64,000 nt of DNA from Adiantum capillus-veneris. Lineage: Eukaryota; Streptophyta; Polypodiopsida; Polypodiales; Pteridaceae. The notes below the pieces were generated by a model, which was not told where the DNA came from, did not search any database, and saw only the letters and a program-made list of their open reading frames with translations. Where the stretch lies: contig CM043945.1 of assembly GCA_014529385.2 (NCBI GenBank), forward strand, positions 612,312 to 676,311, written 5' to 3'. Both the position numbers and the translations under genes were made by a program. Shown piece by piece: positions 46,128-58,139 of the stretch; positions within the stretch are counted from its first letter, which is position 1; every line of letters begins with the position of its first letter.

Positions 46128-47566
46128 ATGGATCCTTCTGCTACTTCAATGATAGAGCTCAAAAAGAAAATTAGACAATTGTTGGTTACGATCATCAGTG
46201 CACTAGATCCCGACGATATAGCGCAGATTGTTGCAGATGAGTCTAGATTGCAATCATTATACAGTGAGATTGCCCGCAAAATTTTGTTGTTATATCCAGA
46301 CAAAACAACCGAATCAATAAACTCATTACTGAGCAGTTGGGTGGGCAATTTGCCCAAGGTGGCCTCTGATTTGAAAGAGGAATGCCCTCAAGAAGTAGAC
46401 AAGGGTAAGCTAGAGCATTGGAACACTAGATGGAGAGCTGAAAAGGAGAGGTCAAGGCGAGCATCCCACATAGACACACAGTTTGGCCTAAGCAAGAAAA
46501 TGTGAATGGCTATCACCAGAGTTGTGGGGAGCATCCAAGTTGGAGAACCATTCATTGAGGAGGCTGCCATTGAGGGAACATCGGGTTCTACTGCTTGTGT
46601 CAGTCACCTGGAGAGCAGTATATACAATTCTGAATGTAGTATAACTCTGGGCATTCCAAATAAGTTCATTAAGAAGATCAAGAAACTTGGGTCAGGGGCT
46701 TATGGCACAGGGTGGCAAGTTCAAATCAAAGGGATCAGTTTCCTTCCTGCACCGAATACTTATTGTGCCAAGGAGTTCAAAGGACAGGCCAAGCATCAGT
46801 GGAAAAGCTTTGCATCCGAAAGTGGGTAGATCTCAACCATAGAGTGATTGTGAGGAGTATTGCCCACTCTGTAACGTTGCCATGGTTTTTGATATTCCCC
46901 TACTTCAATGGGGGAACTTTAGGTGATCTTAAGGAGGCAGTGCCCCATCCACATGGCTCTTTCACGACGCTTGTAGCACATCAAGAGGGGAAAGGAAAGA
47001 TCCCTGAAGACTTTAAATGGGAGCATCCCTCTGAAGACCAGAAAACACGTATCAAGAGCCTGTGCAATCATGCTCCCTTGTTGATCCATGCCTTAGTGAA
47101 GGCATTGCGATTCGCACATGACGAGGGAGTGATCCACAATGCTCTCCATCCATGGAACATCATGTTGGACTTTACCAAGGATCTCACTCCCCGTATTGGA
47201 ATAATTGATTGGGGATTGGCTCTGCGTGTTGGCTTAGAGACACAAAAGACCAACAATACCGATGAAAACTGGCAAAAGCTTCATCCTTGGCGAGCTCCTG
47301 AGTTACTAGATGGCAATCACCCGTGCCCATGGACCAAGGCCACAGATGTGTACGCCATAGGATGGGTGATATGGCAATTTTGTAAGTTTTGTGGCGAGTT
47401 CTCTGACTACTACAGCACAGATTGGTTCAAACATAAGGTTTCAATGGAGGTACAAGCCATATCTAGGATTTTTGTGGAAGGTTGGGTGAGGAAGAAATCC
47501 ACAGAGAGAAAGACCTTGGCACTTTTGGACGAAGAATTAGAAAGATTTGAAGCCCAGCCAGAATGA
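46128..47566 (+). pseudogene. Decayed protein-kinase-like gene (pseudokinase) inside the hAT-type element
   Basis: From the ATG at 46128 a frame runs 125 codons (MDPSATSMIELKKKIRQLL...), meets TGA at 46503-46505, continues in the same frame to TAG at 46827, and a one-base frame change near 46820 leads to the rest (to 47566). Kinase landmarks: glycine loop LGSGAYGTG; Lys in YCAKEFKG; HNALHPWNIML where HRDLKPxN is expected, so the catalytic Asp is Ala; IIDWGLA for DFG; RAPELL; and ATDVYAIGWVIW. Even without the breaks, loss of the catalytic Asp predicts a pseudokinase. The N-terminal ~125 residues are not recognised. It is probably a captured host gene, but the parent family is not identified. 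Confidence 0.8.
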
Positions 47567-47830
47567 TGCTTACGCCCTCCCTCTGAAATGAGTGTAGCCT
47601 TTTTTTGATGGATATATGATGTACTTTATGAAGCAGGGTTTTCTCAGACTTTTGACTTATAAAAGTGCTTTTAAAATTTGGGTTTTATGCGCCATGGATG
47701 ATGTATGAGTAATAAAAACACTTTGTTATATCTCAATAGACAACAAATTTTCTATGAGTTTTGTTTTTTCTCTTAAGTTTCAAGAAATAAGCAACGTGGA
47801 ATCACTGATTGTCATTCATTGATTTAAAAA

Positions 47831-47974
47831 ATGGTGGTTACTCTTATATCAATTGATTGTCGTAAGATGGTTATTATTCTTATATCAATTGATTGTCGTA
47901 AAATGGTGGTTACTCTTATATCAATTGATTGTCGTAAAATGGTGGTTACTCTTATAGCAATTGATTATCATTAA
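47831..47974. repeat. 36-bp tandem repeat, four copies
   Basis: Units starting ATGGTGGTTACTCTTATATC at 47831, 47867, 47903 and 47939, with a few substitutions. The stretch 47567-47830 before it is AT-rich 3' sequence of the kinase-like gene with no other feature. Confidence 0.92.
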
Positions 47975-48228
47975 GTTTGTATGCCGTAACTGAAGTATAG
48001 TGTTTAATCAGGATATGGATAATGATAATCAAAGGGCTAAGCGCGCTCACATTCCCGGTGGAAGACATACTTATTGGATGCTTGCAATACCAATAAACAT
48101 AGCTCAGTATGCTATCTCTTCTTTCAAGTATTATTCAAACCAAACATTAGTGTTATAATCAATATCACACACAAGCGTAGTAGTGAAGCCTGAACGGAAT
48201 AAACCTCAATCTACTCAAACATGAGCAA

Positions 48229-48990
48229 TCAAATACAATGGTGAATCAAATATGTGATCAGCCCATCCCAAAAGTAGAGATATCGACCCAAAGATTCACC
48301 TTCCTACCTCCTTTCATGAATCAGTCCGATCCAAAAAAGAACTAATGACCCATGATTGGAGCTCTAATCGAAATAGCAAGCAAATACAGCGGTGAATCAA
48401 ACATGTGATCAGTCCATCCCAAAAGTAGAGATATCGACCCAAGATTCACCTTCCTACCTCCTTTTATGAATCAGTCTAGTCCAAAAAAAAACTAATGACC
48501 CATGATTGGAGCTCTAATCGAAATAGCAAGAAAATACAGCGGTGAATCAAACATGTGATCAGTCCATCCCAAAAGTAGAGATATCGACCCAAAGATTCAC
48601 CTTTCTACCTCCTTTCATGAATCAGTCCAGTCCAAAAAAGAACTAATGACCCATGATTGGAGCTCTAATCGGAATAGCAAGAAAATACAGCGGTGAATCA
48701 AACATGTGATCAGTCCATCCCAAAATTAGAGATATCGACCCAAAGATTCACCTTTCTATCTCTTTTCAAGAATCAGTTCAATCCAAAAAAGAACTAATGA
48801 CCCATGATAGAAGTTCTAATCAATATAGCAATCAATTTAGCAAATATAACGGTGAACCAAACATGAGATCAGTCCATCCCAAATGTAGAGATACTGACCC
48901 AAAGATTCACCTTCCTACCTCCTTTCAAGAATCAGTTCAGTCCAAAAAAGAACTAATGATCCATGATCAGAGTTACATTAAGTTTTATTT
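48229..48990. repeat. ~150-bp tandem repeat, five copies
   Basis: The phrase GTGAATCAAACATGTGATCAG recurs at about 48241, 48393, 48541, 48693 and 48852, each followed by ATCGACCCAAAGATTCACC and AACTAATGACCCATGATTGG. The flanks 47975-48228 and 48991-49321 hold no gene; the latter has a GC-rich patch (CCCGGCGGGATT near 49137) before the terminal repeat. Confidence 0.92.
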
Positions 48991-49329
48991 TTTTTTAAAG
49001 ACTATTCATTTTTTTACCTTTTGTTTTTCTTCTAAATTTTAAAGGATGACCAAATTTAGAGGAAGAGGTGATGTGATGTGATGTCTATAAAAGGGTTATA
49101 TAGAGCCGCCAAATATAAAGGGGGTACACAACGGGCCCGGCGGGATTCTTGCTTGTCCCGCTGGGCTTCCCGGGATTGTTGGTTGTCCCACCGGTTCTAC
49201 GTTTTCTACCGGTTTTTGTAGGTCATGACATTAGATATGTTATTAACATGAAAAAAATAGTGATAATAACAACAATAATTAACATTTAACAAAATGCATC
49301 ATCGCGTAATTAAAATCCCTGCTAGGTAT

Positions 49330-49903
49330 TTTAGACCATTCAATATGCTCTCTAAAGTTGCTATGGACTCCAAATTGGCCAAGTTGCACCCCCCACTGAA
49401 ATGGGGCAAGCCCTTCTTGTAGGAAGATGAGAGAGAGAACACTCACACAAATTAAAACTCAACTCTTTTACTTAAGGCATAAAGGACACATGTCGGGTAA
49501 CTAGCTATGTTGTCCACAAGCAAGCCTGATTACCATTGGATAGCCACCATGAAGAACCAATAAGAATTAGGCATTCCCTAGAACAACATTTGATCTCATT
49601 GGATACCCCACAAAGAGAACCAATAAGAATAGAGTATCCCATGGGTACCCTTTGATTCTATTGGGTAGCCTACTAGGGGGACCCATGAGAGTAGAGTATC
49701 CCATGAGCAAGCTTGAATCTCATTAGATAGCCTACCTCGAGAGCCAATGAGACTTTAACGTTATTTAAAGAATTAAGATCTCTTCTAAAAAGGGAATGAA
49801 GGACACTTGTCACAATGCTAACCCTCTTTCTTGAAATGAAGTAAGCCATTCATTGGCACAAGGTCCAATAGCCTTCAAGCATGCCCAAGAAGGGGGTTTG
49901 ATG

Positions 49904-49980
<77 letters not shown>

Positions 49981-50573
49981 CCTCAATGAAGTTCATTCTA
50001 ACAAGGTGAATACACCTTCTCAAGGATAAGAGAAGTGAAGAATCCTACACCAACAACACTTCACCATGGAAAGAAAATCCAAGCAAGTGCCACGCTTACA
50101 AGCATGCTCATCATCTTCTCCATCCCCATTACTATGCTATGCTATGCTTTATGAGTGAACTAATGTGAGAAGAATACTTATTCTTGTAAAAATACCTTTT
50201 TTCTTCTTCTCTTTCCTCAATCCTCGCTAGAACTCTCCACCTTTGAATGTGTTTGAGGTCTTGGATTGAGGCCCTACCAAGTGTAATTTGGATGGATGAA
50301 GCTTTCCATCTTCATGGCATTAGTTGGGACTTTAAGAACACAAAGATTGTATTGCAAACAAGTCTCTCTCAATGGGATAAGTTATAATACAAAGTCCTTT
50401 TGGAGGGGAGACCGCCCCGGCTCCAAGTAAATCCAGTCCTCAATTGTTGTTGGTCTTAATCTCTCTCTCTCTCTTTTTCAAGTTATTTAACATGCCAAGC
50501 TAACTACTTATGTCCTTTTGTTATAGAATCCAACCAATCACTTTCCTTTTTCTCATAAGGAATCTCCTTAATG

Positions 50574-50639
<66 letters not shown>

Positions 50640-50640
50640 G
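49330..50640 (+). repeat. Chromovirus copy D: remainder of 3' LTR
   Basis: Resumes the LTR cut at 44836. It has ATTGG...CCAAT pairs (49534-49750), then a block matching the LTRs at 60480-60660 and 62500-62690 (CTCCACCTTTGAATGTG, GATGAAGCTTTCCATCTTCAT, ACACAAAGATTGTATTG). It is interrupted by long (CT)n tracts at 49905-49977 and about 50578-50636. The exact 3' end is masked by the second tract. Confidence 0.8.
49905..49977. repeat. (CT)n microsatellite
   Basis: About 36 CT units inside the copy D LTR. A second tract of about 29 units is at 50578-50636. Confidence 0.95.
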
Positions 50641-51000
50641 TTAATGAAACCAGCTTAATTTGATCACAGATCTCTACTTCTAAGATGGCCTCATACATCA
50701 TTGAAGCAGCACTCTAGAGTGGCACTAGTGCTAGCCACAATAGTGGGTTCTTCACCACTTCTTTAAGCCCCCTCGGGTAATCAAGCAAAAATGCATGGTC
50801 TTTGGTCAAAGGGTTCATGGGGACACATTGTGGCTCCTTGGCATCCTTGATGATGGCACCAATTTACAAGTGTGGCAATTGCACCTCCTCCAAATTGAGT
50901 TCTTGCTAACAGGGAAGATGAAGGTAGCGATGCAAGAAAGATACTCCACCCTCATTTTGTGCTCCTTTAGCGCCAACACCCCTACGGCTTGCTCGTCCAA
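50641..51000. other. Unassigned sequence after copy D
   Basis: Moderate GC content, with short open stretches on both strands that share no recognised motif and overlap each other. No gene call is made. Confidence 0.4.
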
Positions 51001-51004
51001 GAAA

Positions 51005-51243
51005 TGGCCTGCATAGATAGTAATTTCCTAGAACCATCTCAACCACTTTGAGAATGGGAAATTTCCTTTGTGGATGTAGTGCAGGAGGTTGCAAGGCACT
51101 CAGACCTTTGCATGTGGGGGGATAGCTTGCATCGATAGTAATTTCCTAGAACCATCTCAACCGCTTTGAGAATGGGCAATTTCCTTTGTGGATGTAGTGC
51201 AGGTGGTTGCAAGGCACTCAGACCTTTGCATGTGGGGGGATAG
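51005..51243. repeat. Tandem duplication of ~119 bp
   Basis: Two copies (about 51005-51124 and 51124-51243) share TAGTAATTTCCTAGAACCAT through CTTTGCATGTGGGGGGATAGCT, differing at only a few bases. Confidence 0.93.
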
Positions 51244-51640
51244 CTACACCATATTTGATGATGTGCTCCTCCATGAATGTTGAAATCTTCACATATACGT
51301 CGATATGGAGGAAAATTGTGGTGGCAAGGCTGGGAGACAAATGAAAACTGTGTAAGTTTCTTTCCATTGTAGTTGGTGTCCCCAAGGAAGAGGGTGAAGC
51401 GTGACAAAGGGGTAGGTGTGGGTACAGAGGCAGAGGCTGTGGATGCATCCACGCTTAGTTTGGAGTGCCAAAAGACATTAGAAGAGCTCAAGGGTTGCAA
51501 AAGTGAAAGTGAGAATGAATTATTAAGCCCCTGCTTTTATAGTAGTAGCCTTTTTAAAAATGAAAATTTTTCAAAAATAGCTCAATAAAATGTCATATTT
51601 TTTAAAGCTCTCTTATGCTTTGCATCAACTAGTTTTATAG

Positions 51641-51822
51641 GATTACGCCCACACACCCACACCCACACGTCACAGTGGTTGAACCATAATGGGCACGCTT
51701 AGAGCTCCTTGCCTTGCGAGATTGTGCCCACACACCCACACTCACATGTCGCAGTGATTGAACCATAGTGGGCACGCTTAGAGCTCCTTGCCTCCTTAAC
51801 TACTAGGCCAATTAAATGCCAT
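51641..51822 (-). repeat. tRNA-derived SINE-like sequence, partly duplicated
   Basis: On the - strand 51822 downwards reads GGCCTAGTAGTTAAGGAGG (A-box-like) and then, after about 30 bases, TATGGTTCAATCACTGCG (B-box-like), the layout of a tRNA-derived SINE head. The B-box part and the GTGTGGGTGTGTGGGC tail are repeated about 82 bases further on (51641-51720). Confidence 0.6.
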
Positions 51823-53329
51823 TTTTAGTAGGGCAACCAAATTACACTATTGCAATGGACTTTCACCTCATTATGATGCCAAGATTTTGAAAAATATACA
51901 AAAATGGTACTCAAATAAATTGTGCACGGGACAACTATTATTGAATTAAAAAATATATTCAAATTCCTAAATGTGTCAAACATAAGCATATTGGTTACCA
52001 AGGAAATTTTTCCAAAAATGTGACATTCAACATAAAGTGAAGTAATGAACGTCAAACTTTGATGGAGCAGAACTTTGGTGAAAACATCCTCACCTTATGA
52101 CCTTGGAGATGAAAATTTTGAGCTTTTTGGAGGTCCTCAAAACTCATAATGGCTAAATATTCTCGTACGTTGCAATGCTTGTTCGCTTGGACAACTTCCA
52201 AAGTAGCATTGAGCATCCTCACTGTAATGCCAAAGCTTGCAATAGCTTCCTCTACACATTGTGAGGGAGTCCGCACTCTAAGCTTGCACATCCAATTATC
52301 ATAGTGAAATTGTATGTACAAGGAGGAGTGGGATTTTAAATAGCACATCCCACTACTTGATGCTCCAGCCTACAATTATACATATTTGCACTATGCATGC
52401 CCTACGCAAAACCCCAATTCTATTCTAAAAGCCTCCCCAAATCCTCAAAGTGCACATCTTTGCATACAAATACCATGATTGTCTCTACAAATGCAATATT
52501 TTTTAAAGATATGCACAAAACAATGAGCAAGCAAACACCCACTCAGGCCCATAAACCTAGAAACTTCAGAATATTTCAAGGAGTTTTGGACATCTGATAC
52601 CATATTTTGCTAGAAAGATGTTACCAACCATAACTCTAGTTGTAATCACTCCATACTTAATAAAGAAGATACTTTGATGGGTTACAGATTTTGATAACCT
52701 TGCAAAGTACTAGGTACAATATAAGAGTTTGAATAGAAGACAATTCTTCTTGGAATCAATTTGGTGGGACAAAGTTGTGCAAACATTGTTGCTCCAATAT
52801 CTACAAGTATAGCTTTGGATGTGCTGGAGAGACTATGAAGTGGTTTCTCCTCCACCAATGTAGATGGAAATATAGTTGCAAAATCAAGCAAAAACATAAT
52901 TATGTAGCCACACAAAACTTCCAATGTGACTTAACACCCAGATCTTTATTCTCAAAACAAGTACTCACAATGAGGTGGGAATTGAGTAGGGTGGTTGCAA
53001 TTGCAAGCTTGACATTGAGAAAACATGTTGCACCATGGCTACGATCCCCTTTTTCTTGCAATTCTTGAAGCCAAGGAGCTTTCCTTTCCAATGATGATCC
53101 AAGTTTCCATGGTTTCAAACACGGTGAGGGCTAATAGTAGATGGCTGCATGTATACTCAAGCACCTTCGGTGAACTCTTGAGGCACCCACTCAATGTCTA
53201 CACCTTGTATGTTGTGGCATGCAAGTCTAGTGACCTCATCCTTTGGCCTCCATTGTGGAGTAGAGTGCTTGCCATGTGTGAGTAAAGGAAAATAGGAGGA
53301 GGATTAGGACCTTGCTTGCTATTACAATG
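51823..53329. other. Unassigned 1.5-kb region
   Basis: AT-rich with several open stretches of 60-98 codons on both strands (for example 52052-52348 on -, 52775-53068 on +), none with a recognised motif and several mutually overlapping. Nothing repeated inside the window was noticed. It may be an old transposon remnant. Confidence 0.4.
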
Positions 53330-53339
53330 TAGGTGGGAG

Positions 53340-53580
53340 AAAGGAAATGAGCTTCCTTAGTGTGCCAGTGAGAGGTGGGACCGGGCAGACAAGGGGGAGG
53401 AGCTTGGTTGGTGCTACAATGGAGATAGCAGAATGTGAATGAACCTTGCTTGGTGTGGCAATGGGAGGTGGGAGGGGAAGAGAGATGAGCTTCCTTAGTG
53501 CTACAATGGGAGGTGGGAGGGGAAGAGAGATGAGCTTCCTTAGTGCTACAATGGAGGTGGTAATAGAGAGAGAGAGTGTT
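53340..53580. repeat. ~45-bp minisatellite, five copies
   Basis: GATGAGCTTCCTTAGTGCTACAATGG-type units begin near 53348, 53400, 53441, 53485 and 53530. The last two are almost identical, joined by GAGGTGGGAGGGGAAGAGA. The following 53581-53930 shows only an AG-rich, then AT-rich spacer. Confidence 0.88.
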
Positions 53581-53930
53581 TGAGTAGATGGTGAGTGTGA
53601 TGGTTGCAACAAAGGAGGGCTTGGAAAATGGATTCTAGAGAAAGAAAGTCAATTTTCCAATATGGGATAGGTTTGGGGGTGCTGTGGAGAGTAGAAAATG
53701 ATGTTTTAAATTTTTGGTTAAAATTTTCCAATTTTTGGGTGCACGTTTTTTGTAGGTAAGAAAAGGTTTTTTTGACCTTGAAATAGGTTTGGGGGGTTTT
53801 CAAGGAGATAAAATTCAATTATGAAAATTTGTAAAAATTTCAAAAACTGGGCCAAATAGGAGGGAAACTACAGGTTCTAGAGTGGGTCCCCACTCCCTCC
53901 ACCTTATCACTAGGTAAGAGGCCATTAAGG

Positions 53931-54939
53931 ATTGTAAGACCCCCTACTATTTTGAGGGCATAAAGTGTGTCCACCATCTTCTTCCTATTGTCTGGCCTCT
54001 AATTAACTGTAATCCTAGAGGGCATAGAGTGCGTCCACCACCCTCTTTCTATTGGCTATCCTCTAATTAAATTTAATCTGAAAGGGCCCCTAGAGGGTTC
54101 ATGTTTTTCCTAATGTGTCGAGCTCTCCTCACATGTAGTCTCAATATCTAGCTTGTATTAGCACTCATCGTGGGGTAGGCCTCTCTATAGGTCATGAACG
54201 TTGCCTAGATCTCTGTAGCATAGGTTTAGATAATGAAATTGTAGGAGATGAGGATGTGCTAGGGTATGTGGTCTAGGAACCCAAATCTATTTACGTTCTC
54301 TATAGAATCACTATGCCTCTAGTGATTGTTCAAAGCATTATGTGTATTGTGACTCTCAATCCATAATAGCATATCATCACTAGTTAATGGTCTTGTATGT
54401 GTCATCATGTAGGGTACACAAACGTGTAAAGTTGCCATACAGTAAGCTCTCTATGATGATCTATAGGCTTGGTATGTCCTAGGTTTCTCATATGTAATAC
54501 TACGCTTGTGAACATTTGCTCATAGGTAGTACTATGCTATGAAAATCCTCTAAGGTAGACCCTACCTGATTTGGGGGTGACTCAAGTGTGCTGGTAGTAG
54601 TCACTCTAGGAAGACTGATATTTGAATCCTAGTCTGACCTCTACTCTAGGGGGGGTGAGAGTCTTGGTTTGGAAGTGCCTCATCTGTCCCAGTCTTACAT
54701 GGGGACTCTATATGCTCAATCATTGGTGAATCTAGTCTTGGGTGCCTATGAGCATCTGTCTCAATGGAAACATCTGTCTCTATTATATCTACAAGTATAT
54801 CAATCTTTAATGGCTGTTGCATTGACTACACAGTAGGGAAAGTCTATCTAGCAAGCGTGTGTGGAATATGTGTGGTCATTACTACAGGATCCTAGCCATT
54901 CAAGCACTTGGCTATGGATGAAAATCTAAGCAAGTAGAT
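53931..54939. other. Unassigned sequence, possibly the start of the copy B 5' LTR
   Basis: Holds an imperfect duplication of GAGGGCATA(A/G)AGTG(T/C)GTCCACCA (about 53955 and 54017). If copy B's LTR had the 1590-base length of copy A, it would start near 53885, but I could not match this part to the other LTRs by eye. Confidence 0.4.
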
Positions 54940-55474
54940 ACAAGGAATCTCTTTTTCTTCTTCTCTATTTTTCTAGCTATGCTAAAAACTTTCATGTAGA
55001 GTAAGCAAACTAGAAAAGATTACTTCTTTGTTAAAGATACTCCGCTCCATCTTCATCTACCTCCATCCCCACATTCCTTTCTCCTCATTGGGGTGTTTAG
55101 GGCTTGGGAAGATGGGTTTCACTATGTGTGATTAAGAGAATTATAATACAAAGGCCTTAGGGAGGGAGGACCAGCTCTAAGCAAGTCATGTTCTCAACAT
55201 GTTTTCAATCGTAATGCGTTTTTCATTTAAACCTATATTTCATGATTTGAGGTTTTAATGTGTAAATGACGCAATGAAATTAGCCTTAGACTACTTTTGG
55301 CTCTCCTCTAAAGAATCCTCTTAATGGAAAACTCTTGTTTTATTAACTAGTTTAGATGTGATTGCATTAACAACTCTTGCTTTGTTAACTAGTTCCAATG
55401 TGATTGCATTAAAACTCTTGTTCTATTGACAAGTTTCGATGTGATTGCACTAAAAAAGACTAGATACGTTGACA
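54940..55474 (+). repeat. Chromovirus copy B: 3' part of its 5' LTR
   Basis: Matches other LTRs in order: CTTTTTCTTCTTCTCT, CTCATTGGGGTGTTTAGGGCTTGG, ATTATAATACAAAGGCCTT, GGGAGGACCAGC. It ends with three copies of a ~43-base unit (ACTCTTGTTTTATTAACTAG..., 55331-55455) and ...GACA at 55474. Confidence 0.68.
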
Positions 55475-56998
55475 TTTGTATCAAAGCTAAGGTTTCTCTT
55501 TTCTTGCCCAATAAGAGAGGTCATTGTGTAATCTATGAAAGGTTGGAGTTGTTCATTGCAGTAGGGCAAGTGGGACTGGGATTTATTATCTTTGATGGCA
55601 TGCTTGCTTTGTAGGGCTTGGGCTACACCATCAGGAACTAAGGTCTTAATAATGGAGTATAGGCTTACCTATGGCTTAACCATTATTGAGCTATAGCATG
55701 CTCGATAGGAACCAGTGTCAGTGTCAAAGAATTGTCAACTACCTTGTTGGCAAGCTTAAGGAAGCGATGGGTAATTCTACCTTGCAAGCAAAGGTTTGAA
55801 TCCAAATACAAAGCTCTTCAAGTTCCTTCAGGTTCCCAAGAAGAGAGAGCTTGTGTGAGGCCTCCTAGTGAAACCTCCAAAAGAGGAACCTCTTTGGGTA
55901 ATAAAGAAGAAATGCAGGAAGGACCTCCATGGAAATTTGTCCAAGAAGATGCTGTGCGTCAAGAACTTTAAAGGGACACGTATGCAATTGATATTCCCAT
56001 CACCTCTGAAAGTGATGCGGCCCCAAGAATGCATTGGTAAAAGCAGTCACCAAGTCCTCCCAAGAAGAGAAAGTCATCAAGTAATTTCTCCCATTATCAT
56101 CCTAAAAGACGGGAGAAAACAACCAAAGAAGGAGAAAGAAATCACCATCCTCTCCTTATTCTTTTTCTTTCTCATCTTTGTCATCACAGTCCTCTTAGAA
56201 GGAGAGTAGTGACATCATACAAGAAAGCAAAGAGGAGAGGTTTTTTTTAAAAAGCTACACGGCATAGAGGAGGTCACACAAGCTTAAAAGGTTTAAAGAG
56301 TTAGGAAAGCACATCACCTTCCTTACCTATGATGGAGTATTTGGAGCACTTGATAAAGTGTTGGCTTTTATCCAACAAAATGAAGAGCGAGTTTTTTTTT
56401 AGAGAGATTCAATATCTAGGTCATATTATCTCCCAAGCAGGGATTTGAATGGACCCTAAAAAATTGGAATTAATAAAAGGATGGCATATACCAACATACC
56501 TTTAAAAATTAAGAAGCTTTATAGGAATGTATGCATATTATAGATGCTTCATAGAAAAATTCTCACTCATAGCAGGACCATTGTATAATTTAACTTTAAA
56601 AAATGTCAAATTTATATGGACTATGAAAAAAAAAAATGAAAACCTTAACGAGAATTTTATCCCTCAATCCATATTATCGGACCTCTCAAAACCTTTTAAA
56701 GTCCAAGTCCAATGTGATGCTTGTGGACATTGCCTTGGGGCTATGTTGCTTCAAGAAATAAATGACGAACAAAAGAATAAAGGCGTATATGGAAAGGAGC
56801 TACTAGCTATCTTGCATGCCTTAGATGCATGGAAACATTATCTTCTAGGCACTCCATTTATTTTGCGCACAAATCACTAAAGTCTTCAGTACTTTCTAGC
56901 GCAACTTAAGTGACAAGAAAATGAGGTGGGAAAATTCTCTTTCACAATTTAATTTTCATATTGCTCACATAGCTAATAAGCATAACCAAGTGGCCGAT

Positions 56999-57243
56999 CC
57001 CGGGGACGTCACCTAATAAAAATGTTACCTATCACGTGAGTTCAACAGAAGGGTATTTAAAGTTCTTGAAACTTACAGAAATATAAATACAAAAGGGAAT
57101 TATTTTTTCAAATTTGAAAAAAATGTACAGATTTTAAAAGAAAAGGGTACATTATATTCTTAACAAAATTCATAGATAAGGGGTTTTACAAACATGTCTT
57201 GAATGCACGTGATATGGTAGTTTTGAACATAGTGAAGCCCCCG
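56999..57243. mobile_element. 245-bp MITE in copy B (Mutator-like ends suspected)
   Basis: Flanked by an exact 10-bp repeat AGTGGCCGAT (56989-56998 and 57244-57253). The ends GGGGACGTCAC and, inverted, GGGGGCTTCAC match at 9 of 11 bases. Without it, the retrotransposon frame (HNQVADAL region) is continuous. A 9-10-bp duplication suggests a Mutator-type transposase acted on it. No coding capacity. Confidence 0.78.
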
Positions 57244-58139
57244 AGTGGCCGATGCTCTTCATGTAGATAAAGGGTCAATGTTGTATCTATAGCTACTCAG
57301 AATGATCTATCCTCTATGATAGTTGAGTATGCTATAGATCCAGAATGCAAAGATGTGATGCCAACAATTACACCAGAGAAGAAAGAGGAACAATATAATG
57401 TGCAAGATGGTTATCTTCTCTATGAAAATAGGTTATATGTTACACATATCCTCTATGTGAGAAAATTATGTATGAGTCTCATGCTCCCCCTTATGCGGGA
57501 CATAGAGGAATTCAAGATATTCTTAATTGAGTAGAAATATACTTTTATTGGCTAACAATGAAGGCAAACATAGAGGACTATGTTACCAAATGCATTGTAT
57601 GTCAAAAGACAAAGTATGATAGACTACCTATACCTAATTTCCCATGGGAGATTATATCCATGTATTTCATCTTTGGATTGCCAAGGTCTATACATAAAAA
57701 TAAAGGAAAATGGACAGTAGTAGACCAGTTTAGTAAAAAAAACACATTTTATACTAGCTAGAAACTCTTTTAAAGCACACCATATGACAACGCTCTTCAT
57801 ATCACAAGTCTTTAACTATCATAGCTTAACAAAATCCGTAGAATGATCAATAATTTTTGGAAAGGTCTCTTTGAGAATCTAGGTACTAAGTTTAATTTCT
57901 CCTTAGCCTATAACCCACAAAAAGATGGCCAATGTGAAATAGCAAGCTCAACCATTATTGATCTAAGCAATGCCTATGTTATAGAGGTAGGTCAAAGTGA
58001 TCAGTGGTAAAAGTATTTTCCCTTAGTAGAGTATGCATACAATAATATTTTCCATGCTTCTTCAGAAAAGACACCCTTCGTAATTATTGAAGGAAGACCC
58101 AAACTCCCATTGATAGTCAAGACACTTGGGAAGATTTTT

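Larger units (their letters stand above)
44837..49321. mobile_element. hAT-type DNA transposon carrying a kinase-like gene, no transposase seen
   Basis: 4485 bases. The termini CAGGGATTTCAA and, inverted, CAGGGATTTTAA agree at 11 of 12 bases and resemble the CAGGGATGAAA end of Ac. An exact 8-bp target duplication CTAGGTAT lies at 44829-44836 and 49322-49329, as expected for hAT. Retroviral LTR sequence on the two sides is colinear when the element is removed. Inside are GC-richer flanks, three families of tandem repeat and a decayed kinase-like gene. No transposase signature (such as a BED finger or hAT dimerisation region) was seen, so it is non-autonomous. Confidence 0.9.

Noticed and set aside
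51005-51243. Target-site duplication or LTR pair
   Set aside because: The two ~119-base copies abut directly with nothing between, so it is a plain tandem duplication.
52052-52348. 98-codon frame on - (MCYLKSHSSLYIQFHYDNW)
   Set aside because: No recognised domain, overlaps other frames, and is AT-rich; not enough to call a gene.
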